DNA of 38,650 nucleotides from JBECKQ01 sp040235375. GTDB taxonomy: Bacteria > Planctomycetota > Phycisphaerae > UBA1845. Shown piece after piece: positions 31,842 to 38,650 of this stretch. A model generated the notes under the pieces. That model was not told the DNA's origin, ran no database searches, and saw nothing but the letters and a program-made list of their open reading frames with translations. Both the position numbers and the translations under genes were made by a program. Position 1 is the stretch's first letter. Each line of letters begins with the position of its first letter. The stretch spans positions 1 to 38,650 of the forward strand of contig JBECKQ010000215.1 of the NCBI GenBank assembly GCA_040235375.1, written 5' to 3'.

Positions 31842-33506
31842 ATGCTCTGCTGGACCCTTCAGAAATACATCTTCCGGGAGATGGGCAAGACCTTCGTCCT
31901 GACGTCCATCGGCCTCGTGGCGCTGCTCGGCCTCGGGGGCGGGGTCGTCAACATGATGGAGCTGGAAGGCGTGACCGTCGGCCAGCTTCTGAAGATCATA
32001 GCCCTCATCCTCCCCGTGTCGGCGTCGTTGACCCTGCCCATCGCAGCGCTGTTCTCGGCGACGGCGACCTATGGCCGGCTCAGCGCCGCCAACGAGTTCG
32101 TCGCCTGCCGCAGCGGCGGCATCAACATCCTGGTATTGCTGCTGCCGACGCTCTTGCTGAGCCTGCTCTCCGCCGGCTGCACCTTCTTCTTCATCAACTT
32201 CCTGATACCGGGCATGGTCATGAACATCGACCGTTACATCGGTGCCGACCTGCCCCGAATCATCAAGCAACAGCTCACCACGCCCAACCGGCTCGGCCTG
32301 CTGGGCGATCGGTTTCGCATCTACGCGGACCGCTGCGACGTCGTACCCGTGGCCGAGGGGCAGAACTCGCCCGAGGCGCTGCGACTGGCGCGCGTCGCCT
32401 TCGTCGAGAAGGATGGCGCGGACTGGTCGCGCTTCGGCACGGCGCAGGACGTCTCGATCCAGTTTGAGATCCAGCCCGAGTCCGCCACCATCGCCATCGA
32501 CATGCACCACGTCAGGCTGTACGACGCCAAGGCGGGCCGCTACGTCGATATCGAGCACCAGCCGGTCGAGCGCTTCACGATCTCCCAGCGCATTCCGCTG
32601 AAAGTCAAGTGGCTCGATCTCGGCGAGCTATTGCGCTACGGTCGCCATCCGTCGCTGTTTCCGGAGGTGGAGACGCGCTTGGCGGCCGTTCGCGCTGCCA
32701 TCGCCGAGGCGATGTTTTATCGCGAGGTCCAGAGGCAGTTTCGCGATAGTGCGGAGCGCATCCGCGAATACGGTGAGGTTCGCGTCAGCGACCAATCCGT
32801 GCAGTACGTGATCCAGGCGCCTGTGCTGCAGCCGGGTGCCCGGGACAATCGGGCCCTCTTCAGCGACGGCGTCCGGATCCTCGAGATGCGCCGGGGTGAC
32901 CACGGCTTCACCCTGCGGCGCACGGTTACGGCGGATACCGCGGCACTGGTCATGGAGCCGGATCGCAGCCGGCGCCAACTGCTCGTCAACCTCCAGGCGG
33001 CGGGAAACGTGACCGTCACCTATGCCGGCCACCCGGACGATGACCTCCGCAAGGAACGCGAAGGATTCGACTCGCTCGATGCGCCGGCGAAGTACGTCGA
33101 GCAGGGCCTGGCCTGCTCCGACGACGAAATCCTCGACGTATCCGATAACACGCTCGGTTTCAGCGAAGAGGTGACGCACCTGCGGATGGGTCTGGCGAAG
33201 GAGGTCGGCCATCTGTCGCGGGAAATCGCCGGCATCCTGCACTCGCGCCTCGCCTTCAGCCTCAGCGTGTTTGTGCTCGTGATCCTCGGCGCCGTCCTGG
33301 GGATCGTCTTCCGCGGCGCTCACGTGCTCACGGCGTTCGGCATCAGCTTTGTGCCGTCGTTGTTCGTGATAGCGATGATCATCATGGGCAAACAGCTCAT
33401 CGACAATCCGTCCACGACGGCCGTCGGGATCGGCCTGATTTGGGCGGGAATCGCTTTCGTTGCGGCCGTCGACCTGTTCGTCATGACGCGGGTGCTCCGG
33501 CGGTGA
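31842..33506 (+). CDS. LptF/LptG-family permease with an enlarged periplasmic domain
   Basis: LptF and LptG are the membrane subunits of the LptB2FG transporter that extracts LPS from the inner membrane. The 554-residue protein has three N-terminal helices (about 16-38, 52-72, 95-122) with the family's KYIFREM start and a C-terminal block of three more (about 470-490, 496-515, 525-548). The soluble part between them is about 345 residues; a typical LptF/G of about 360 residues has roughly 150. The start is ATG 31842; the open frame extends far upstream to 31392 with no sign of coding. It is followed 22 bp later by a second family member. Confidence 0.82.
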   Translation: MLCWTLQKYIFREMGKTFVLTSIGLVALLGLGGGVVNMMELEGVTVGQLLKIIALILPVSASLTLPIAALFSATATYGRLSAANEFVACRSGGINILVLLLPTLLLSLLSAGCTFFFINFLIPGMVMNIDRYIGADLPRIIKQQLTTPNRLGLLGDRFRIYADRCDVVPVAEGQNSPEALRLARVAFVEKDGADWSRFGTAQDVSIQFEIQPESATIAIDMHHVRLYDAKAGRYVDIEHQPVERFTISQRIPLKVKWLDLGELLRYGRHPSLFPEVETRLAAVRAAIAEAMFYREVQRQFRDSAERIREYGEVRVSDQSVQYVIQAPVLQPGARDNRALFSDGVRILEMRRGDHGFTLRRTVTADTAALVMEPDRSRRQLLVNLQAAGNVTVTYAGHPDDDLRKEREGFDSLDAPAKYVEQGLACSDDEILDVSDNTLGFSEEVTHLRMGLAKEVGHLSREIAGILHSRLAFSLSVFVLVILGAVLGIVFRGAHVLTAFGISFVPSLFVIAMIIMGKQLIDNPSTTAVGIGLIWAGIAFVAAVDLFVMTRVLRR

Positions 33507-33528
33507 CGCTGCCCGCGATAGATGCTTC

Positions 33529-34638
33529 ATGAAGAACCTGGACCGCTACATCCTGCGAAGCCTCTTCGTCAACTACCTGATCGCCATCGCGGTGATGATC
33601 AGCCTCTACGTCGTGCTCGACCTGTTCTTCAACATGGACGAGTTCACCGAGGACGCTCAGTCGACGCACCAGGTTCTGCTCGACATATCCAGCTTCTACG
33701 GCAACCGGATCTTCCTGTATTTCAAGGAGCTTTCCGGCGTCATCACGCTGTTCGCCTGCCTTGTTGCCCTCGCCCGCATGCGGCAGATGAACGAGCTGAC
33801 CGCCGTGCTGTCCTCGGGCATCAGCCTTTACCGCGTCGCCGCGCCGGTCATCGCCTTCGCCATCTTCACCACCGGCCTGTGGTATGCCGACACGGAGTTG
33901 ATCATCCCCTCCGTCGCCCACAAGCTCGCCCGCCGCCACGACGATGCCCGCGGAACGCGCACGTACGGCGTGTGGTTCCTGCCCGACCGCGACGGCAACC
34001 TGCTCTCCGCGCAGCAATACCTGCCGGCCGAGAACAGGCTCGATCGCCTGCTGGTGCTCAAGCGCGGCCCCGACGGCGAGATCGAAAGCGTCATCCAGGC
34101 CGAGCAGGCCAACTGGGAGCCCGATTCGAACGAGCCGAACAAGGGACGCTGGCGGCTCGAACGCGGCATCGAACATCGCCAGCGGCACGATACCCGCGAA
34201 GGTCTCGCCCCCGCCGGTGACATCGAAAACACGCTGCTGGGCTATTACGAGAGCGATCTGGACCCGCGGACGATCGAGGTGCGGCAGTCCGCCAACTGGA
34301 TCCGTTTCCTGAGCTCCGCCCGCCTCAACGAGCTGGCCGGCGAGCTGAAGGGCAAGATGCTCGAGCAGGTGCGGGAGACGAAACACGCCCGATTCACCAC
34401 GCCGCTGGTGAATCTGCTGATGCTCGTGCTCGGGTTGCCTTTTATCCTCGACCGCCTGCCGGGCAGCATCCTGTCCAGCGCCGGCAAGTGCCTGCTCGTG
34501 TGCGGGGCGTGCTACCTGTTCAACTTCGCGGCGCTGAACGTTGGATCGGTGACGGACCTGTCAGCGCTGCCCGCGTGGCTTCCCGTCCTCGTCTTCACGC
34601 CGGTGGCCGTCGTGCTGATGGACAGGATGCACACCTAG
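33529..34638 (+). CDS. LptF/LptG-family permease, standard length
   Basis: The 369-residue protein begins MKNLDRYILRSLFVNYLIAI. The usual helices follow, at about 12-34, 58-80 and 96-118, then a periplasmic beta-jellyroll part and C-terminal helices near 283-300, 312-332 and 340-362. It pairs with the longer permease 22 bp upstream, as lptF and lptG do in other bacteria. Which of the two is F and which is G cannot be told from this reading. The ATPase gene lptB is not in the window. Confidence 0.87.
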   Translation: MKNLDRYILRSLFVNYLIAIAVMISLYVVLDLFFNMDEFTEDAQSTHQVLLDISSFYGNRIFLYFKELSGVITLFACLVALARMRQMNELTAVLSSGISLYRVAAPVIAFAIFTTGLWYADTELIIPSVAHKLARRHDDARGTRTYGVWFLPDRDGNLLSAQQYLPAENRLDRLLVLKRGPDGEIESVIQAEQANWEPDSNEPNKGRWRLERGIEHRQRHDTREGLAPAGDIENTLLGYYESDLDPRTIEVRQSANWIRFLSSARLNELAGELKGKMLEQVRETKHARFTTPLVNLLMLVLGLPFILDRLPGSILSSAGKCLLVCGACYLFNFAALNVGSVTDLSALPAWLPVLVFTPVAVVLMDRMHT

Positions 34639-34672
34639 AACTACGGGCGGGGCTCCGCCTGATATGGCGCAT

Positions 34673-35518
34673 TCAATCTGCTCGAGCACCGGCGAAGCAC
34701 GCATACAGACGTTGCGTGATCGGACCCGGCTGGCCGTTGCCGATCGGCTGATCGTCCACGCGCGTCACCGGTATGATGTCCGCCGTGGTGCTGGATATGA
34801 ACGCCTCGTCCGCGGCCAGCAGCGTCGCCGCGCTGAAGTCTTCCTCCGCGCACGCGACGCCCGACGCCCGCGCGCACTCGAGCACGTAATTGCGCGTCAC
34901 GCCGTGCAGGATGTGCTCGCTGAGCGGCGGCGTGCGTAACGTTCCGCCCGTCACGATGAAGATGTTCGTCCGCGTCGTCTCGCGCACCATGCCCTCGGAG
35001 TCGACGAAAATCGCGTCGTAGTAGCCCTCCCGCCCCGTCTCATGCTTGACCAGAACGTTCGGCAGCAGGGCGATCGACTTGATGCTGCACCGCGCCCAAC
35101 GGATATCTGGAAACGTCTTCAGCGACACGCCCCGGCGGCGAAGCTCGGGGTCGTACACCGGGCGGGCCTTGAACGTCGCCACGACCGTCGGCGTTACGTC
35201 GCGGGGAAACTCGTGCCCGCGCGGCGCGACGCCCCGCGTGATCTGGATGTAGACCATCACGTCTTTGAAGCCGCACCGGCGAATCCCTTCGGCGATCACG
35301 CCCGGCAGATCGAGGCTCGCGTAGTCAACGGCCAGATCGATACCATCCGTGCTGCGCTTGAGGCGCCCCAGGTGCTGCTCGAGCCGAAAAGGCCTGCCGC
35401 CCGGCGCGACGATCACCTCGTAGACGCCGTCGGCGAACTGAAAACCCCGGTCCTCGACCGAGACTCGCGCCTCCGCCAGGTCGCTGAACTCGCCGTTCAC
35501 GTACGCGATATCTCGCAT
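34673..35518 (-). CDS. Class IV aminotransferase (D-amino acid aminotransferase type)
   Basis: The 281-residue protein is a fold-type IV PLP enzyme. The PLP lysine is Lys147 in CSIKSIALLPNVL and the conserved glutamate is Glu179 in VRETTRTNIF. The 32-residue spacing is the same as Lys145/Glu177 in Bacillus D-amino acid aminotransferase. The N-terminus (YVNGEFSDLAEARVSVEDRGFQFADG) is also typical. D-amino acid aminotransferase supplies D-glutamate or D-alanine for peptidoglycan; branched-chain aminotransferase and ADC lyase are close relatives that cannot be fully excluded. The start ATG 35518 is internal to a frame open to 35797. It is convergent with the second permease gene. Confidence 0.85.
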   Translation of the reverse strand: MRDIAYVNGEFSDLAEARVSVEDRGFQFADGVYEVIVAPGGRPFRLEQHLGRLKRSTDGIDLAVDYASLDLPGVIAEGIRRCGFKDVMVYIQITRGVAPRGHEFPRDVTPTVVATFKARPVYDPELRRRGVSLKTFPDIRWARCSIKSIALLPNVLVKHETGREGYYDAIFVDSEGMVRETTRTNIFIVTGGTLRTPPLSEHILHGVTRNYVLECARASGVACAEEDFSAATLLAADEAFISSTTADIIPVTRVDDQPIGNGQPGPITQRLYACFAGARAD

Positions 35519-35662
35519 GCTTTCCGCCCCGCCGACAATCCTCGGCAAATAACACTGGTGCCGCGACGCACGGGGCGATAACTTACACCGGCGAGCGACA
35601 ACGGTCCATCGGCAGGCGAATACTCTGACAATCGCAGACTCAGAGAAACCACTGGACATTGG

Positions 35663-37042
35663 ATGATGACCGCCTTGCGTCCCGCTCTCTCCGACTGGCA
35701 GCCGTCGGCAAACCGCGAGCCAATTGTGCGCGTCGGCATAATCCTCGAAGCCGACACCACCGCCTCTGTACGCTTGGGCCTTCCTGATGAGCCGCACGAG
35801 CTATGCCCGATCAGCGGCGCGGCCCGTCGCCTCCAGGCGGCCGAGCTGAAGGCGACACTGGAGGGCCGAAAGGTCGGGATCACCACGCCCGACGGCACGA
35901 CAAGCGCCGACGGCTGGCGCATCAGCCCGACCAGACCCGAGCCCATCCGACGGAATTCGGGCATCCTTGTGCGCCACGTGCCGGCCGGTCGCGGCTTCCA
36001 TTGGCAAAAACGCATCGACCAGACGCTGCCCGGCGCCCTCGAGCTGCGCCCCGGCCGGCGGGGACTCGTCCTGGTCAATGAACTCCCGATCGAGGACTAC
36101 CTCGCCGGCGTGATTACGGCTGAAATGGGCGCCCACTGCCCGCCGCCTCTCCTCGCCGCGCAGTGCATCGTGGCACGCTCCTGGATTCTCGCCTTCACCG
36201 AGCCCAAGCATCGCGACACGCCATTCGACCGCTGCAATGACGATTGCTGCCAGCGATACCAGGGCACCGGCGAGCTCTTGCCCGCCGCCATCGAGGCCGT
36301 CGAGTCCACCCGCGGCCTCGCTCTGCTCGACGCCGACGGCCGCGTTGTCGACGCCAACTACTCCAAATGCTGCGGCGGCATTTCCGAAACGCCCGAGCAT
36401 GTGTGGCAAGTCTCGAAGCCCGGACTCTCCGCCATTGTCGACGCTCCGGCGGAGGACCCTGTCCATCGCTTCATGCCGGTGACCGCTGCCAATCTTGATG
36501 AATATCTGGACGGCTCGTGGCTGAACGAGACGCGCGTATACTGCTCTCCCAACACTGCGCCCCCGGCGGACTTCGGCAAGTACCTCGGCCGCGTCGATGA
36601 GCAGGCGGACTACTTCCGCTGGACCGTGGAGTACACCCGCACTGAGCTCGAAAACGTGCTTCGAGCCAAGCTGCCGTCGGCCACCGACCTGGCCGTCCTG
36701 CACGATCTTGTGGTCACGCGACGCGGCGTCTCCGGCCGGGCCACCGCGCTGCGCATCGACCTCGAAGATACTGCCGGCCGGCGGCGCAGCATCCAACTGA
36801 AAAGCGAATACCGCATCCGCGAAGTGCTGCATTCGTCGTTTCTTTTCAGCAGTGCCTTCGCCGTCCGCATTCATCGTGGCGGCGGCCTGCCCGAGCGCGT
36901 CTCGCTCCGCGGGGCCGGTTGGGGCCACGGAGCCGGCATGTGCCAGATCGGCGCCCTGGGCATGGCCCTCGAAGGCATCCCCTACGACCGCATCGTCGCC
37001 CACTATTTCCCAGCCGCCGGTTTGAAACAGGTCTACCGCTGA
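35663..37042 (+). CDS. SpoIID/LytB-domain protein (putative lytic transglycosylase)
   Basis: SpoIID cleaves denuded glycan strands during endospore engulfment; homologues also occur in non-sporulating bacteria. The 459-residue protein has the core NELPIEDYLAGVITAEMG with the catalytic glutamate Glu154, then AAQCIVARSW, and the late motif GAGWGHGAGMCQIGALGMA near 417-435. Cysteines cluster at 191, 195 and 196 (RCNDDCCQ) and at 236-237 (KCCGG), with His183 close by; an H-C-C set binds zinc in Clostridium SpoIID. There is no obvious signal peptide at the ATG, which is odd for an envelope enzyme. The gene is divergent from the aminotransferase across 144 bp. Confidence 0.85.
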   Translation: MMTALRPALSDWQPSANREPIVRVGIILEADTTASVRLGLPDEPHELCPISGAARRLQAAELKATLEGRKVGITTPDGTTSADGWRISPTRPEPIRRNSGILVRHVPAGRGFHWQKRIDQTLPGALELRPGRRGLVLVNELPIEDYLAGVITAEMGAHCPPPLLAAQCIVARSWILAFTEPKHRDTPFDRCNDDCCQRYQGTGELLPAAIEAVESTRGLALLDADGRVVDANYSKCCGGISETPEHVWQVSKPGLSAIVDAPAEDPVHRFMPVTAANLDEYLDGSWLNETRVYCSPNTAPPADFGKYLGRVDEQADYFRWTVEYTRTELENVLRAKLPSATDLAVLHDLVVTRRGVSGRATALRIDLEDTAGRRRSIQLKSEYRIREVLHSSFLFSSAFAVRIHRGGGLPERVSLRGAGWGHGAGMCQIGALGMALEGIPYDRIVAHYFPAAGLKQVYR

Positions 37043-37126
37043 AAGGCCGTCCGCCCGGACCTTGCTCCGCCGCGGGCGCCCCCGCATCATTACGCCTTGT
37101 GTCACGTCACCTGTTGAGGGCTGACC

Positions 37127-37558
37127 ATGGCCGACATCATGCACATGCTGCAGATCGAGACGCCTGCGGAGCGGGTCTATCGCGCCGTGACCGAGCAAAG
37201 CGACCTGGCGAGCTGGTGGACGACCGAGACCGTCGCCTCTCCCCAGGTCGGCTCCGTGCTCGAATTCCGCTTCGGCGACAGGTACCACAACAGGATGAAG
37301 ATCGCCCGCCTCGTTCCGAATCGGCGCGTCGAGTGGCTCTGCCTCGAAGGCGATCCGCAATGGGTCGGCACGACATTTGTCTTCGATCTTCAGGAGAGTG
37401 ATGGCCGGACCACTCTTCGCTTCACGCACGGCGATTGGCGCGAAGCGACCGACTTCTACGCCTCCTGCAACTTCCAGTGGGCCTACTACATGATGAGCTT
37501 GAAAAGTCTTTGCGAGACGGGCAAGGGCACACCTTTTCCCCAAGGCTCCGCGGATTGA
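37127..37558 (+). CDS. SRPBCC/AHSA1-type ligand-binding protein
   Basis: The 143-residue protein opens IMHMLQIETPAERVYRAVTEQ followed by SWWTTETV, the usual start of the AHSA1 branch of the START-like SRPBCC fold. Later elements include VGSVLEFRFGDRYHN, VEWLCLEG and the C-terminal helix AYYMMSLKSLCETG. Such proteins bind small hydrophobic ligands or act as Hsp90-type cochaperones; the ligand is unknown. It is separated by 84 bp from SpoIID and may share its transcript. Confidence 0.8.
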   Translation: MADIMHMLQIETPAERVYRAVTEQSDLASWWTTETVASPQVGSVLEFRFGDRYHNRMKIARLVPNRRVEWLCLEGDPQWVGTTFVFDLQESDGRTTLRFTHGDWREATDFYASCNFQWAYYMMSLKSLCETGKGTPFPQGSAD

Positions 37559-37687
37559 CCAACTGCCGGCGGGTCAGCGTTCGGACGGTTCTGACCGTAT
37601 GAACCCGTACGGTGCGGGCGCTCCGACCCTGCTCGCAGCCCTGACGCCGGTCACGGTTCTGATTTCTGTGCGTAGTCGCGAGGATAT

Positions 37688-38650
37688 TCAGTTCGTCGAT
37701 TCGATTGGTTCAGAGCGGACGTCATAGTCCCAGTCCCAGTCGTCAAAGTAGAGATTGTGCCCGTCGATCTCCACTTCGCCGCGCTGGAAATCCGCCGGCT
37801 CGCTGCGGAAGCTGGTCTTCGGCGGGTCGAGCTCGCGGCCGAAATCCAGGTTCACGATCAAACGGTACGGGTCCTGGTTGCCGAAGAAGAACTCGCGCAC
37901 GCGCGGATCGTCGCTGTCCGTAAGCCCGTAGGATGGATCGACGGGGAGCCAGCCCCAGGGCTCGACGTAGATTTCCGCCCAGTCGTGCATGTTCCAATGG
38001 ACGGGGATCGTCGTCCAGCCGGACTGCCAGCGGGCCGGCACGCCCGCGGCCCGGCACAGGGTGATGAAGGTCAAGGCCTGCACGCCGCAATCGCCCCGCC
38101 GGGTGGCCAGGCCTTTGGCGGAGATGCTCGGAATCGTGCTGTACTCGACCTCCGCGCAGTAGCGCATGTTGTGGCATTCCCAGAGGAAGATGCGCCGCGC
38201 TTTTTCGAGAGGATTGGTCACGCCGGCGGTGATCTCGCCGGCCAGGCGTTTGACCTCTTCCGAGAAGCGGATGTGCGGCAGGCGCTCGGCGGTGTACGTC
38301 TTGTACAACTCGCTTGACGTGTCGTAGTCGCGGGCGTCGGCAGCGTTCGGCATGGGGCAGTACGCGTAGGTGGTGAACTCATATTCCGCCTGGAACACGA
38401 CGGGCTCGGACGGATCGTCAACCGTTCGCTTGAAGTAGATCGTACGCTGCGGAGCGTCCTTGGGAGCGATGTATCCGTCCTCGGGATCGCAGCGGACTAA
38501 GCGCACGTCCTGCTGCTGCCGGTATTCCTGCGGGAAAGGCATCCAGCAGCGGATTTTCGCCCCCTTCTTGAGCCGCGGATTGTCCTTGTGGACGCGGATG
38601 GTGTAGGTCAGGTGCTGCCGGAGCGGATTGATCAGCGGCCCGTCTGATTC
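37688..38650 (-). CDS. Transglutaminase-like domain protein (5' end outside window)
   Basis: The frame is open from 38650 to the stop at 37688. The 36 codons before the first internal Met (38542) read smoothly (HLTYTIRVHKDNPRL then KKGAKIRCWMPFPQEY), so the start lies beyond the window. Numbered from that Met, the cysteine-protease-type triad of the transglutaminase core is Cys152 in RRGDCGVQA, His186 in NMHDWAEIY and Asp202 in PVDPSYG. The preceding beta domain resembles those in bacterial extracellular transglutaminase-like proteins. It may act as a protease or amidase rather than a true cross-linker. No signal peptide can be judged. Confidence 0.88.
   Translation of the reverse strand, partial: ESDGPLINPLRQHLTYTIRVHKDNPRLKKGAKIRCWMPFPQEYRQQQDVRLVRCDPEDGYIAPKDAPQRTIYFKRTVDDPSEPVVFQAEYEFTTYAYCPMPNAADARDYDTSSELYKTYTAERLPHIRFSEEVKRLAGEITAGVTNPLEKARRIFLWECHNMRYCAEVEYSTIPSISAKGLATRRGDCGVQALTFITLCRAAGVPARWQSGWTTIPVHWNMHDWAEIYVEPWGWLPVDPSYGLTDSDDPRVREFFFGNQDPYRLIVNLDFGRELDPPKTSFRSEPADFQRGEVEIDGHNLYFDDWDWDYDVRSEPIESTN

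Noticed and set aside
35801..37543. 580-codon minus-strand frame opposite the SpoIID and SRPBCC genes
   Set aside because: Crosses two recognisable genes and the gap between them; composition of a shadow frame.

Overview
The window is GC-rich, densely packed bacterial chromosome from a Gram-negative organism. Evidence for an outer membrane is an LptF/LptG permease pair, several lipobox lipoproteins and a heptose-type kinase/adenylyltransferase. The combination of an oleABCD cluster, a GH13_8-type branching enzyme, PD40-propeller proteins, PilZ and DUF1573 proteins and a SpoIID-like protein suggests a planctomycete or a relative such as Phycisphaerae. That placement is inference; no rRNA, tRNA or ribosomal protein gene is present to confirm it.

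Layout: 1-126 is the tail of an upstream gene. 165-4914 is a complete oleA-oleB-oleC-oleD operon for long-chain olefin synthesis (head-to-head fatty acid condensation). 4949-7185 (minus) holds a PilZ protein, yidD and a lipoprotein esterase with a PKD-like tail. 7594-8946 (plus) holds a divergent RNase HII-like protein and a STAS protein. 9071-13632 (minus) holds a DUF1573 protein interrupted by one in-frame TGA, a lone pseudopilin, glgB and a small membrane protein. 14022-17348 (plus) holds two lipoproteins, a small conserved protein and a Xer recombinase, closed by a strong terminator. 17427-18336 (minus) is a compact fmdB/membrane-protein operon. 18538-23327 (plus) runs lipoprotein, truB, GH3-family enzyme, malate dehydrogenase, membrane protein. 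Then come a second PilZ protein (minus), a PD40-M28-PDZ fusion (plus), a ferritin (minus), an EEP hydrolase (plus), a two-repeat PRC-barrel protein and a 59-residue DUF1328 protein (plus). The last part holds an adenylyltransferase-PfkB kinase fusion (minus), two LptF/G permeases (plus), a D-amino-acid-type aminotransferase (minus), a SpoIID protein and an SRPBCC protein (plus), and a transglutaminase-like protein cut by the window end (minus).

The most unusual signal is at 9071-9961. A single coding frame for a secreted DUF1573-like protein is broken by one TGA, where family members usually carry the first cysteine of a CGC motif. Immediately downstream, in the mRNA sense, is a perfect 7-bp hairpin with a GUC loop, 20 nt after the TGA, with an outer GATC/GATC pairing. 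This geometry fits a bacterial SECIS element, so the gene is a candidate selenoprotein. A nonsense mutation or a single-base sequencing error remains a live alternative. A rho-independent terminator with a T-run lies after the second half, not after the first.

Much of the rest is envelope and surface biology (olefin lipids, LPS export, lipoproteins, c-di-GMP receptors, peptidoglycan remodelling) mixed with housekeeping genes. No CRISPR array, insertion sequence, prophage or rRNA/tRNA gene was seen.
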